From NCBI GenBank assembly GCA_003427395.1, contig BFEA01000200.1, forward strand, positions 2,198,062-2,237,632: a stretch of 39,571 bases of DNA, given 5' to 3'. The notes under the pieces were generated by a model. It searched no databases and was not told the DNA's origin. It worked only from the letters and a program-made list of their open reading frames with translations. Shown in pieces: positions 18,809 through 28,693 of the stretch (the first letter of the stretch is position 1; every line of letters starts with the position of its first letter). The stretch is from Chara braunii (taxonomy: Eukaryota; Streptophyta; Charophyceae; Charales; Characeae). The translations under genes and the position numbers were made by a program.

Positions 18809-19932
18809 AATCCTGTGCATTTGTAGTTACTCGGTTTAGAATTGTTGAGTTGATTTGGTGTGTGGTTGCCATTTGAACCGAGTTCCTTGTGGAGATGATG
18901 TCGCTAAGGAGCCTGAACAGAACAGCAGAACAGAGTGTGCTGCTGCAAAATGTCAAGTATAGAAACCTGATGTGAGCAGGTGAGGAAGTGCACAACCATA
19001 GTTCTAACGGTCAGTGTTTGGCTCTGAAAAGGCCAGTGTTGAAGTGTGATTGCTTGCTTGAACTGGCATTCTGTACAGCATGTACTTCGTAATTCGGATA
19101 TGAAAGTTGTAAGTTGTCAAGAATTCCAGAAAGTGGTGGTCGCAATCCTCTGTTCGATCTAAGTTCTCTCTCTGCGTGAACTGCACTGGAACGTACACCT
19201 CTGACGGAGTCTGACCTAATTGTTCTCAGGTGGTCCATTTGGTGCATGCACGCGGGCGGTTTCTTCCGCGCGTCGGTTGTTGCGATGGAGCCGGCCCTTG
19301 GCTGTCGCAAAACGTTCGGGAAGTCGTGACGACCCCCTGAGTCCTTGACCTCTGAATAAGATTTCGCAGTCCAGAAGACAAGGGAGTGAAATGTTTTTGG
19401 CATGTATACAGCCTGTTTGTGCCGCAGGATGCGGAGCGGTAACCGCCGGTTCATGTTCACAAGGATGGATTCAGAATGCACCTGGACATCTGCACGTCCA
19501 GGTGTATGTCTGTCATGTGTACTGCAGCATTTGCACATCTAAGTTCATTCCCCTTGGGGCTAGTTCCTGACTCTCTGCCCCCTTCCTCCTGCAAATCATT
19601 AAGCCCTATGCTTTTTTTTGTGGTTGTGACATTTGCCATTTCGTTTTGTGAGCGTGACTTTTTTTTTTGCTGTCTCTGGATTTGTTATAGATGGCCCGTT
19701 GTGTGTGTGAAATGTAGCTTCCTCTTCAACTTTGCCCTCCTGGCGCGAATGCTTTGTGGTGGTAACACACAAGTTGACCTGCCGTGGGCATGGTCACGGA
19801 CTCATGGCGCAGTGGGCCAGTGCTGATATGCTATGCTTGTGGAAAATGGCAGCATTTGCTGCAATTGTTGAAATGATGCGCAATGCCTGTAAAAACTGGG
19901 CACATTGTTTTAACCTCAAAACGAAAGAGTGA

Positions 19933-19935
<3 letters not shown>
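18809..19935. other. No confident gene
   Basis: A minus-strand open frame of 175 residues (19011-19538, containing MNRRLPLRILRHKQAVYMPK) is not low-complexity, but no family, splice site or conservation is visible. A short palindrome, ACCTGGAC...GTCCAGGT, lies near 19480-19503. Confidence 0.35.
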
Positions 19936-19995
<60 letters not shown>

Positions 19996-19996
19996 N

Positions 19997-20074
<78 letters not shown>
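19936..20074. repeat. (CT)n microsatellite
   Basis: About 139 bases of CT containing an N at 19996. The array length is therefore uncertain. Confidence 0.95.
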
Positions 20075-20077
<3 letters not shown>

Positions 20078-20922
20078 CCCCCCTTTGTCTTGTTGTCTGT
20101 CTACGCTTTGGCGCGTATGCTGTGTTTGTGGGTATTTTGTAACAATCTTGTATGGTCCTCCACTTGATGTGGGCATCCAGTCTCGGATGGGTGTGATGTG
20201 GGCAGACAATTGCGGAGATTGAGTGATTTGCTCGTCGTAGCAAGTTAGGATGTGATGTTTGTAATTGTTGTTTTGTCTTTGAAGTAAGCAACTCGCTCGT
20301 TGAACAATCCTAGACCTGTATGTGGGATAGGTTGGAAAGGGAAAGGGTGGAAATGGACGTTGGACATGCAGGTAGTAAAATAAGGTCGTTGAGGGACTCC
20401 CATTTACGTGTTGGAGCCGGATGGATTTTCAGCAAAATGTCACCCCCGTAAATCCTGCCAGATGAGGCAGCATGCAGGCCGCGTCTTAGAAGAAATAAAA
20501 AATGGCGGGGAAACGTATTGACGGTGCAAGTGTTGAATTCACATGACAGGGGTTATTTGTTGGCAGACCAGCATCTCAAAGTGAGTGTTTTTTTTTTTGT
20601 TTTTGTTTTTTTTTCCCTGGCTTCAGCAACTTGCTCAAAAGCCACTTCGGTCCGTCACTTCCTGTTTGCCGTCAGAGGTTAAACAGGAGAGGGGGTCTGA
20701 GGTCACAGTCGACCTCAGAGTTTAGGTAACAGAGTAGGGCAAACTAACTTGCACAGCAGACTCTATTATTATTATCTTTATGGAAATTCAAAAAAAAGAT
20801 ATGTACATGCGTTTTGATTTCCTACCTTAAAAAATAGGGAGAACTTGAAAACTTTTCCGTCACTTCCTGTTTGCCCTCAGACCCAACTTGAAACGTATTG
20901 GCGGTGTAACTTGCTCATTTTG
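20075..20922. other. No gene; short direct repeats
   Basis: TCCGTCACTTCCTGTTTGCC occurs at about 20650 and again at about 20857. AACGTATTG.CGGTG occurs near 20513 and 20892. These are likely remnants of one repeated element. Confidence 0.5.
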
Positions 20923-21097
20923 TCAATTCACCTGCGCCCCATGCAACAGCTCAGCAGCTGGCTGGATTGCTCGAAATTTCGGTCCACCAACAAAACCAAC
21001 CTCGCAGTCATCATTCCGGTTTAAGGTCGCCTGGCTCCTGCTGTACCTCGCGAGTGATTGCTGGTTATCGAACTCTGTGATTGTGCATGGTGATGGA

Positions 21098-21358
21098 TCA
21101 CAGTCTCGCTGGAAACGTTCTCTTGACGGCTGGGTAGAATATCTTCTCAAGAAAACTGTCAAAAGTACGCCAAGCTCCATTTGGACCTTTAAGGAGAGCA
21201 TACGCTGGGACCCTATGCTTGGCGCTAAGGATGACAACCCCAATCCGCGCCAGAATCTCCACAAACTCCTCGAATATGATTTTGGATTTATAATTATGCG
21301 GATGCTCGTGCGGCATCAGGTCCTTGTCTCCGGTGGTAATTGTTGTGAGTGTCAGCAC
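21098..21358 (-). CDS. Minus-strand gene of unknown identity, downstream exon
   Basis: On the minus strand a good acceptor (CGTCCTTTGCAG) precedes 21358. The frame opens in phase 0 with VLTLTTITTGDKDLMPHEHP, continues with KSKIIFEEFVEILARIGVVI and WRTFDSFLEKIFYPAVK, and stops at TGA near 21098. FEEFVEILARIG recalls the F.EFLEALVRIA phrase of several flagellar and ciliary proteins. It joins in phase to the exon at 27369-27909. After the stop a second frame (to about 20929) remains open and ends CAG|GTGAAT, so a frameshift or a missed short intron is possible; otherwise this is the C-terminus. Function is inferred only weakly. Confidence 0.45.
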   Translation of the reverse strand: MLTLTTITTGDKDLMPHEHPHNYKSKIIFEEFVEILARIGVVILSAKHRVPAYALLKGPNGAWRTFDSFLEKIFYPAVKRTFPARL

Positions 21359-21774
21359 CTGCAAAGGACGAGAGGGGGTAAGTTGCAGAATTTGGTCCAA
21401 TCAACCCAAATCTGAAAATAGTGAGGAGGGCAAGATTGCCACTATTATAGTAACCGGAATGCCGACCGTCTTCCCCTGAACGTAACGCCCCCTGGTCATG
21501 AGTGTATAGAAGCTATTTTTCCGGTCAGGTACACCCAAAACGAGGGTGGATTGTGATAGTGTGCGTGTACAAGTTATATTTCCGGTCTGGTACGGCCAAA
21601 ATGAGGGTGTGTTGTGTTTCGCGGAAGACGGTAGTCAAGATATATATGTGGCATTATGTGCTCGTTTTAGAGGACCGGGTCCGTGGTATGTGTCCAGGTG
21701 TGCTGTCGCCCAGGCACATTCAAACAACGGCAATCTTGGGAATTCGTCCATGATTTGTGGCGGGCACATCGTTT

Positions 21775-21896
21775 TCTTCAATCTTTAACACATGTTCCTT
21801 TAGTCCATGGGATGGCATGAAGTTGAGGTGGGGCATCTTCAATCTTTAACACATGTTCCTTTAGTCCATGGGATGGCATGAAGTTGAGGTGGGGCA
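21775..21896. repeat. Perfect 61-bp tandem duplication
   Basis: 21775-21835 and 21836-21896 are identical. No N lies nearby, so it is either very recent or an assembly artefact. Confidence 0.9.
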
Positions 21897-21964
21897 AGCT
21901 GTGTACCGCTTGAGCTCAAGCCTCAGGGTAGTATCAGGCATAGCAAGATCTGTGATAGAGTACA

Positions 21965-22062
21965 CTCTTCCCCATAGCCTATCATTTGGCATACACTATG
22001 CTCTTCCTCAAGATTTATGACAGGCAGCTCTCTTCCCCATAGCCTATCATTTGGCATAGGAA
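21965..22062. repeat. 28-bp direct repeat
   Basis: TCTTCCCCATAGCCTATCAT followed by TTGGCATA occurs at about 21965 and about 22031. Confidence 0.85.
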
Positions 22063-22163
22063 CGTCTCAAAGACTCAAACCAATACTTGCATTCAGGACG
22101 GTCAGTGTATCCATCATGGTGTCTTGCTGGGTGAATGACCATAACCAACAAGCGCACCCTTGA

Positions 22164-22331
22164 ACCACCAGTACTTCCTAAAGTTGTACCCGTGAACGAG
22201 CCACGATTTTAGGAAACGTACACGCCACTATGGGAGTGCCCAAGTTCATCCGACAAGAAACGTTTCTATTTTTTTTTTTTTTTTTTCCATGGCCAATACC
22301 TTGGCCAATACCTGGGCCAAGTACTGGTGGT
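22164..22331. repeat. Segment bounded by inverted ACCACCAGTAC motifs
   Basis: ACCACCAGTAC (22164-22174, with AA before and TT after) and its reverse complement (22321-22331, preceded by AA) face each other across about 145 bases. The interior includes a 17-18 base T run and a GGCCAATACCT direct repeat. The same motif is the U6 target-site duplication. A small inverted-terminal element is possible. Confidence 0.45.
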
Positions 22332-22348
22332 TTAATAATGATGGGTAC

Positions 22349-22420
22349 ATTTTCTTTCTTTCTTTCTTTCTTTCTTTCTTTCCTTCTTTCTTTCGTTCTT
22401 TCATTCTTTCTTTCTTCTTG
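22349..22420. repeat. (TTTC)n microsatellite
   Basis: Tandem CTTT units with a few substitutions, ending in TTCTTTCTTCTTG. Confidence 0.9.
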
Positions 22421-22570
22421 TTCCTCGTCGTGAGTGGTGCAGAGTGATGCAGAGTGGACACATCATCTGCAGCTGTTGGTGAGTGGCGCGGAGTGATGTG
22501 TTGGATTCAGGAGGGTATGTGGAGTTTGCAGGCTTGTCTGATTGGGCGCTGAAAGTGGAAGTGGCGCCAT

Positions 22571-22585
22571 AGCTTGAGCTTGGGG
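22571..22585. repeat. LINE-1 target-site duplication, left copy
   Basis: AGCTTGAGCTTGGGG, identical to 26873-26887. It marks the 5' junction of the LINE insertion. Confidence 0.9.
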
Positions 22586-22586
22586 T

Positions 22587-25500
22587 ACATTCAGAACACA
22601 CTTTCCAAATGATCGACGTTTCACTTGTTTTCGAAAAAATAGCACAGAAAAAGCGATGAGATCTCGAATTGATCTAATCCTGATCTCGGAGGAAATACAA
22701 GGTGCCCTACAAATCGCTCAAATCTTCTCGCGAAGCCCGTACCCCGGCCTGGACCATGCAATGTGTGTCGCCATCCTCTCGTTTCGGAAAAAAACAGACC
22801 AGGGTAGGGAGTTCTATAAGCTAAACACTTCCCTCCTGACCATTGATCGCTTCAAAGCATACCTCAAGGATGTCAGGTCCTTCTGGCAGCAACAGAGAGA
22901 CCAAATAGACGACAAAATAATGTGGTTCAACAACGGCCTAGCATTTTTAGGCCGCAAGTGCAACGAATACTCTAAACTTCTCGTGCGACAACGTCATGCG
23001 GAAGAGGTGGACCTACAACATAAGTTGCAGCAATTACAACATCAAGAGGTAGATGCAGGAAACAAAACACAGCAACGTCATGCGGAAGAGGTGGACCTAC
23101 AACATAAGTTGCAGCAATTACAACACCAAGAGGTAGATGCAGGAAACAAAACACAGCAAGAAGAGATAGACGACACTATAAATAACCTAGAAGCCTGCCT
23201 CCTATGGCACATGGAAAACCGATGGCAAGGGGTCAGAATACGGGGAAAACTCTTTCGTCACAACACGGAAGGAGCAATGGACGCACGGTACTTCGCAATG
23301 GCCAGGGTGAAGGCCGGAAGATCAGTGATGGAGGCTCTGGAAGACCCCAAATGCAACCAGGGCCCCCTACACATGTCAACCGCAACATGTACTAAAATAG
23401 CAAGGGATTTTTATCAGGACCTCTTTACTTCTGAATGTGGTCAAGTACCTTACCACACCGCACGAAGGAATTGAGGATTTCCTGCAACCAATTGACAAAA
23501 CTCTGAATGAGCAGCAAAGGGAAACCCCTGTCCAAAGAAGAAATATGGACAACATTACTCCAGAAGGAAGAAGAAAAGACCCCTGGAATAGACGGGCTGC
23601 CCAAAGAATTTTGGGAGGTAATGTGGACAGACATGTTGCAAGACCTCATGGAATATTATTGGGTTGTATGGGCAACTGGCCAGACAGGGGAGATGGTGAG
23701 CCAGGGTGTACTGACGCTCCTGTATAAGAAAGGGGAAAGAACAAATATTAGGAATTACAGGCCCATCACCTTACTTACTTTGGTATATAAACTAGTGGTC
23801 AAAGTCCTAGCTAACCGGTTGTTGCAGGTCCTTCCTAATATCATACACCCTGACCAAACTGGCTTCATTCATGGTAGGAACATCCAGGATAACGTCCTGC
23901 TAGTAAACGAAGTGATCAAATTAATAAGACAATCCAAAAGCAATGCAACAGTTATCTTTATTGACTTTGAAAAAGCATATGACCATGTGGACAAATGTTT
24001 GGAAAAATTCAACTGTGTTCCGTGCTTCAGACGATGGGTGAAGATCCTCCATACAAATGCAATGACTAGAGTCATGGTGAATAACAACCTATCCCCACCT
24101 ATAAAGCTCCAAAGGTCAGTCAGGCAAGGGGACCCCTTAGCCCCGTTTTTGTTCGTCATTGTCATGGAAGCTCTGGCAGCCAACCTAAGGAAGCATAAGG
24201 AAATCCAAAGAATACAAGTGTCTTCAATACCGCAGGATGCAATCCCAATCTGCTCTTTGTTTGCGGACAACCTAACACTAATGATTGAGGCCTCCCATGC
24301 ATTGATGGCGGAAGTCCAACACATGATGGACCGCTTCTGTAGGTTGGCAGATATGAAGGTTAACTGGGGAAATAAAACTCAGGGCTGGTGGATACACCAC
24401 CAAGGAATGCGGCCTCCAGAAGAACCCAAACTCAAATGGCTACCCAAGGAAGCCCCGCTTAGGGTGCTGGGGGTGCTACCGTCAGCAGAAGGTAGGCTGG
24501 CTACAAACAACCAATGGATCTCAGGCCCACCCCAGGAAAAGATGTTACTATGGAAGAATAAACATACTTCACTGATAGGACGCTCTCTAATAATAAACAA
24601 CGTAATTCTGGCCTCCTTGTGGTACAAATCAGTCATCTGGGCCCTGGATAAGAACGCCCTACGTCCCCTGCAGCGCCAGATAGCAGCCTTCCTATGGAGA
24701 GGCAATCACGAGGAGAGTAATGTGATCAATAGGTTGGCTGGCAAGCTGTAACCCAACCGAGAACGAAAGGTGGGCTGGGCATAATAGATCCCCTGTTGCA
24801 AACTAAGGCTCTTGCGTTGCAATAGCTCAAACGCCTCCTTTTCAACCAACCAAGACACCCCGTGGAGGGAGCGCACCTGGCACCACAAACAACAGAGGAG
24901 AGTGATCCGCTGATGTGGCTGAAAAACCAAGAATGGCCCATTCCAAGATGGGGCGCGAGGAATGATCGCCCCTCCCCGGACTCACCCAGACAAGCAGCAA
25001 GGGCCGACCTGCGAAACGACCCCTTTTGGCCGGACCTCCTGCAAACCTGGAGATGTTTACCCCTGCCAGACAAAAAACCACCAGAAAGATGGGAAGAGGT
25101 GGCACGGCAACCGCTTTTTGGGAGTAGATGGATAAAAGACTCAAAGGGCCAAACCCTCCACTGCATGGATTCACCATGGCAAGGCTGGGTCAGGCGGGGG
25201 TGTAACAAGAGTATATGATATATGGGGCAGATTGAGCACCGGTGCCTGCCAACAAATGACTGGTTGATCGCAAGAACAAACTTAGAACAAAGAGGCCTAG
25301 CCCTCCCCTGGTGTAGGCTCTGCATCGATGCATTTCCCTCCAGGAAATTGCCAGAAACAATTGAACTCATTTTCCTTCAGTGCCCTGGTGCAGTATGGCT
25401 GTGGAGATGGTGGGATAGAATCTGGGAGCAACTAGAAACCCAGATCCGGTGGCCGTGGGATTGGAAAGCCATGCTATGTGAAGCCTTCCCTTACGATCAA

Positions 25501-25977
25501 CTCGACGACTTCACCTGCAACATGTTCAAACTGAGCCGCAAGGCGGTGCTGTGGGCCCTCTGGCGATGGCGCTGTACATACGAAAGGGAAAAAGCAAGGC
25601 TGGACGGCCCAAAGTTCACAGAAAGCATACAACAACAGATCCAAACCGATATCTCAGCAAAATGGGAGAAAGTTAGGGCGCAGATCCAGCCACTACACTC
25701 ACTGAAAGATATCCAACATAAAATTAAGGATTTTAGCCTGAGCTGGCTTGGAGGGGAAAAGGGGGGGGAAATTGGGGAAGTTGATTGGAAAGGTGGCCAA
25801 AATGACCTCGGGGAAGAACAAGAGAGGAGGGTTCTAGAAAGGGACTACAGGCTTGTTTTTCATGAATGGACTCAGATTGACACAACAATCCCCATGCGAA
25901 CCAGCGAAGATTTCCCTGATCCCTTCCCCCCCCGTTCAAACTGTTTGGTTGGTCTGGACTGGTATGGGCGAGACTGA
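22587..25977 (+). pseudogene. LINE ORF2: endonuclease end, reverse transcriptase, zf-RVT (broken)
   Basis: ORF2 nicks target DNA and copies the element's RNA. The endonuclease C-terminus reads RSRIDLILIS and PGLDHAMCVAIL (normally SDH). Reverse transcriptase follows with NYRPITLLT, HPDQTGFIHGRNIQDN, FIDFEKAYDHVD, RQGDPLAPFLFVIVMEAL and FADNLT. The catalytic FADD is FADN (GAC to AAC at 24269-24271). About five residues present in copy 2 (WDFL...) are missing after AYDHVD. A zf-RVT block (RCLPTNDWLIARTNLEQRG, then C..C...E....E...HIFLQCP-like sequence) lies at 25240-25400. The frame shifts near 23435, 23525 and 24745, and there are stops at about 24823 and 25216. It cannot be active. Confidence 0.9.
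22989..23156 (+). repeat. In-frame 84-bp tandem duplication within LINE ORF2
   Basis: Two units (22989-23072 and 23073-23156) differ at one base and encode a 28-residue segment twice (QRHAEEVDLQHKLQQLQHQE, then VDAGNKTQ). The unit is Gln-rich and would extend an amphipathic helix in the linker between endonuclease and reverse transcriptase. Confidence 0.95.
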
Positions 25978-26215
25978 GGACGAACTGATCACCCTCTGAC
26001 GTGTTTTCAAAGGCATAGCATCGGGGATGGGATAGGCTCGTTTTTCAGGAATAGGACTAAGATGGACACAGTAATCCCCATGCGATTCAGCGAAAACCTC
26101 CCTGTCCCCTCCCCTCTTTTTTTTCAAACTGTATGGTTGGTCCGGACTGGATGGGCTAGACTGAGGACGGGAGTTCAAGGCATAGCATTGGGAAGAGACA
26201 GTTCAGGCTGGGACG
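25852..26215 (+). repeat. 185-bp tandem duplication at the LINE ORF2 end / 3' UTR
   Basis: 25852-26036 and 26037-about 26215 share CTTGTTTTTCA.GAAT.GAC, CAATCCCCATGCGA and TGGTTGGTC.GGACTGG, in the same order with a period of 185. The first unit includes the ORF2 stop; the second lies entirely in the UTR. Confidence 0.85.
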
Positions 26216-26239
26216 GGTGGGGGAGGGAGGGCTAGTATG

Positions 26240-26760
26240 CAGATGTAGATATCTGGCGCCGGGCATGCCAGGGTAATCATTGTAGACAGGTCTCCCCCAT
26301 TGGAGGGTGAAAAGGACTCTCTCTAGGCTGCTCAGTCACTCCCCTGGTGACAGGGCAATCAATGCTGACAGTCCTCACTGCCACTGTTCTTATTGCTTTC
26401 AGACATTCTCAATTTCTGTAGATGGGACGCTGGTAGAAATGCAGTGGTTCGGAGGTTGACTGGGTTCGCAGGCGACAGTTCTCGGGAGCTGGTAGGGGAT
26501 AGAGGAGCTAGTAAATAGCAGTAAATATCTGGCGTCGTGTATGAGGTGAAGAGGTTCCCTGCCCCGCCCCTGCTCAGTCAATCCCAGTCAATCCCACAAT
26601 ATGTGTGTCTTCTGATAGGCAGAGTATTCTAGTGTCCTGCTTGGTCAATCCCCTGGTTTCCAGGGTAATCAATGCCAGCAGGACTTGTCTTCTTGTTTCT
26701 TCTGATCACATTGTATCACATTGTATATGGGACGCTGGACCCGTTTTCCAGCAGGTGATA
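26240..26760 (+). repeat. Diverged duplication in LINE 3' UTR
   Basis: TATCTGGCG, CTGCTCAGTCA, GTCA.TCCCCTGGT, GGCAATCAATGC and ATGGGACGCTGG occur in the same order in 26248-26435 and 26525-26735. Sequence at 26756-26840 also forms a hairpin (GTGGTAGTGGTG / CACCACTATCAC). Confidence 0.65.
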
Positions 26761-26839
26761 CTCCCCACCAGTAGATGGAGCCTCTCCCCGAGTGGTAGTG
26801 GTGTTTGCTCTTATCAGCACCACTATCACCGACGCGAGT

Positions 26840-26872
<33 letters not shown>

Positions 26873-26876
<4 letters not shown>

Positions 26877-26887
26877 TGAGCTTGGGG
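26873..26887. repeat. LINE-1 target-site duplication, right copy
   Basis: AGCTTGAGCTTGGGG directly after the poly(A) tract, identical to 22571-22585. Confidence 0.9.
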
Positions 26888-27368
26888 ATAGTGGGAGGAA
26901 GAAGACTACTCCCCGTTCCTTCGATGACCTGGTTCCTTCGATGAATCTTTGTAAAATAATTGATCGGGGTCATCGAATTGATAACGCGATTGTCGAATTG
27001 GTCCCCGTTGATAACGCGGTTTCGATTCTTGGGGAAAAATAAATTGTGCTGCTGATTGAATTGAGGAGGGACGGTAATTAGAATCGATTTTCAAATTTCA
27101 ATTCAATTCTATTAGTATTTTTTACTATTTTGGGTATTTGTGTGCGAAGCCTTGCCTTCCACTCTGTATTTTCCTCATCTGTTTTGGTGTGGATTGCTCT
27201 CTCGAAGTTCACTTGCCATTGCACACGTGTATCGGAACATGTGCATGCCATGCTTGTTGGATTTCGTTTCAATCATCGGGCACATAACGGTTTGATCTAT
27301 TATAGTTTAACTATAACCATTGCCCCGGGCAGGGCCCGGTCCTGGCAAGCTATGAGTGAGTGACTCAC
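26888..27368. other. Intronic stretch, no gene seen
   Basis: AT-rich sequence with TGATAACGCG and TCGAATTG repeats near 26960-27030. It carries no coding feature before the splice donor of the minus-strand exon at 27369. Confidence 0.5.
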
Positions 27369-27909
27369 CTTCTGCGGGGTCAGTTGAGGAGAGTAGAGAT
27401 CGAGCCGTGATAGCATTCTGAGCAGGTCGTTGAAACACATCCATATGTTGCCTTCACAAATAGAGGGGCTTCTGGAAGTGTCTTGTCTAAAGCTCTTGGG
27501 TCTTACATCTGCATTGGCTGCGGCATTCTCTTGCGGCCCTTTCCGTTGGAGGGTTGCTTGTATTTCCGTCGAGTCTGCCGGCGTTTTGGTTCCGTCGCCC
27601 GAGGGCCGGACCGGAACCCTGCTGGCTTCTGGGATCTTCTTACCTCCATGTAATGAAGATGTCAAAGATTTCCTACTGCTCGCCTGCGTTGCTGTGTCCA
27701 GAGCAATACCGTCCTCCGATTTGGCAGCGTCCACTTGAGCAAATTTGCAGAAAAATTTGTAAATTTTCATAAGCTTAGGCCGGTGTGCCTCGATATCCGC
27801 TCCTCCCCTGGCAACTGATATTTCCTTCTGAATACTGTCCCTGCTATCGTGCCGTGCATGTGGTTGTATGTTTTGGGCCATGATGGTTGTGAATCGCTCG
27901 CTCATTGAG
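27369..27909 (-). CDS. Minus-strand gene of unknown identity, 541-bp exon
   Basis: On the minus strand a textbook acceptor (TTATTTTATGATTTCAG) precedes 27909, and a textbook donor (CAGAAG|GTGAGT) follows 27369. The 180 codons between are open. The text is not low-complexity. It begins MSERFTTIMAQNIQPHARHD. RPKLMKIYKFFCKFAQVD follows, then a Ser/Lys/Gly-rich middle, and it ends NIWMCFNDLLRMLSRLDLYS and PQLTPQK. The order L..IY.F.....F..LLR...L.SP.LT recalls the phrase that precedes F.EFLEALVRIA in flagellar-associated proteins, and the next exon (21358) supplies that phrase. Neither half alone is diagnostic. A charophyte with flagellate sperm would need such proteins. Confidence 0.5.
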
Positions 27910-28071
27910 CTGAAATCATAAAATAACAAAACAATATTTCAGTGTAATAATAACAAAACAAGCAAACTCTGTGAATTTCCTATCACAGGTGAGCAGCATA
28001 TGGTCAGTAATCCAGTTGCCGTTCAAGAGCACTGGGGGAATTCTTTGACCTTGATGATGCATCAAAATGTG

Positions 28072-28075
<4 letters not shown>
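27910..28075. other. Flank of minus-strand exon, no gene
   Basis: AT-rich intron sequence upstream (minus strand) of the exon acceptor. Confidence 0.5.

Positions 28076-28129
<54 letters not shown>
28076..28129. repeat. (GA)n microsatellite
   Basis: About 54 bases of GA. Confidence 0.95.
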
Positions 28130-28132
<3 letters not shown>

Positions 28133-28225
28133 TGCTCCCCACCAATAGATGGAGCGGCCCACCAGACAAAGCCTCAATCCCGGTGGTTCTCTTACCACCA
28201 CTGGGATAGAGGCTTTGCACAGGCC
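28130..28225. repeat. Hairpin-forming repeat related to LINE 3' UTR
   Basis: GTGATGCTCCCCACCAATAG matches GTGATACTCCCCACCAGTAG at 26756 in the LINE UTR. It is followed by a hairpin CAAAGCCTC...GAGGCTTTG (about 28166-28217). It suggests a second fragment of the LINE tail or a shared short element. Confidence 0.55.
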
Positions 28226-28343
28226 NNNNNNNNNNNNNNNNNNNNNNNNNNNNNNNNNNNNNNNNNNNNNNNNNNNNNNNNNNNNNNNNNNNNNNNNNNN
28301 NNNNNNNNNNNNNNNNNNNNNNNNNNNNNNNNNNNNNNNNNNN
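28226..28343. other. Assembly gap (118 N)
   Basis: Run of N bases between sequence ending CACAGGCC and a GA microsatellite. Confidence 0.99.

Positions 28344-28387
<44 letters not shown>
28344..28387. repeat. (GA)n microsatellite
   Basis: About 44 bases of GA directly after the gap. Confidence 0.95.
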
Positions 28388-28389
<2 letters not shown>

Positions 28390-28610
28390 ACCACCACTAT
28401 AGAAGTCGTTATTTCCAAGAGAGGACGAGAACATGACATCCTTGGTCTCACAGTAGTCATTCAACAATGGTTCAAGAACTTCAAGTTTGCGGCCCTGAGA
28501 GGTTTCCCTGGCAGGCCAGACTTGCATCTTCCGCTATAATCAGTCAGTTGCGTGAACCGGGCATTGTGAAAACGAATTGACACAATGCTGAACCCTTCTC
28601 AATTGCTCAT

Positions 28611-28611
<1 letters not shown>
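28388..28611. other. Short unassigned stretch
   Basis: A minus-strand open frame (containing RKLEVLEPLLNDYCETKDVM) spans 28390-28527. It could be an exon fragment, but lacks convincing splice sites. Confidence 0.3.
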
Positions 28612-28673
<62 letters not shown>

Positions 28674-28693
28674 TGTGTGTGTGTGTGTGTGTG
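28612..28693. repeat. Compound (CT)n / (TG)n microsatellite
   Basis: About 56 bases of CT, a short TGTCTCT bridge, then about 20 bases of TG. Confidence 0.95.

Larger units (their letters stand above)
22586..26872 (+). mobile_element. 5'-truncated LINE retrotransposon (plant L1-like), copy 1
   Basis: A 4287-bp insertion flanked by a perfect 15-bp duplication and ending in a poly(A) tract (26844-26872). It begins inside the endonuclease domain, so it lost its 5' end during insertion. This is the usual fate of LINEs when reverse transcription stops early. The body carries the rest of ORF2 (endonuclease end, reverse transcriptase, zinc finger) and a long 3' UTR with internal duplications. It lies inside a putative intron of a gene on the opposite strand. 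Confidence 0.92.
21359..27368 (-). other. Putative 6.0-kb intron of the minus-strand gene
   Basis: The donor AAG|GTGAGT (27369/27368) and acceptor TTTGCAG (before 21358) are both strong and both in phase 0. A LINE occupies 4.29 kb of it. Without the LINE and one copy of its target-site duplication the intron would be about 1.7 kb. Confidence 0.45.

Noticed and set aside
19794-20291. Open frames through the CT array at 20 kb
   Set aside because: Ser-Leu or Arg-Glu dipeptide repeats only, with an N inside.
20888-21415. 175-residue plus-strand open frame
   Set aside because: It overlaps, on the opposite strand, a better-supported minus-strand exon with a good acceptor and family-like text. No plus-strand splice sites or known domain were seen.
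27300-27368. C-terminal extension VSHSLIACQDRALPGAMVIVKL of the 27.4-kb frame
   Set aside because: It follows a perfect GTGAGT donor, so it is most likely intron read-through.
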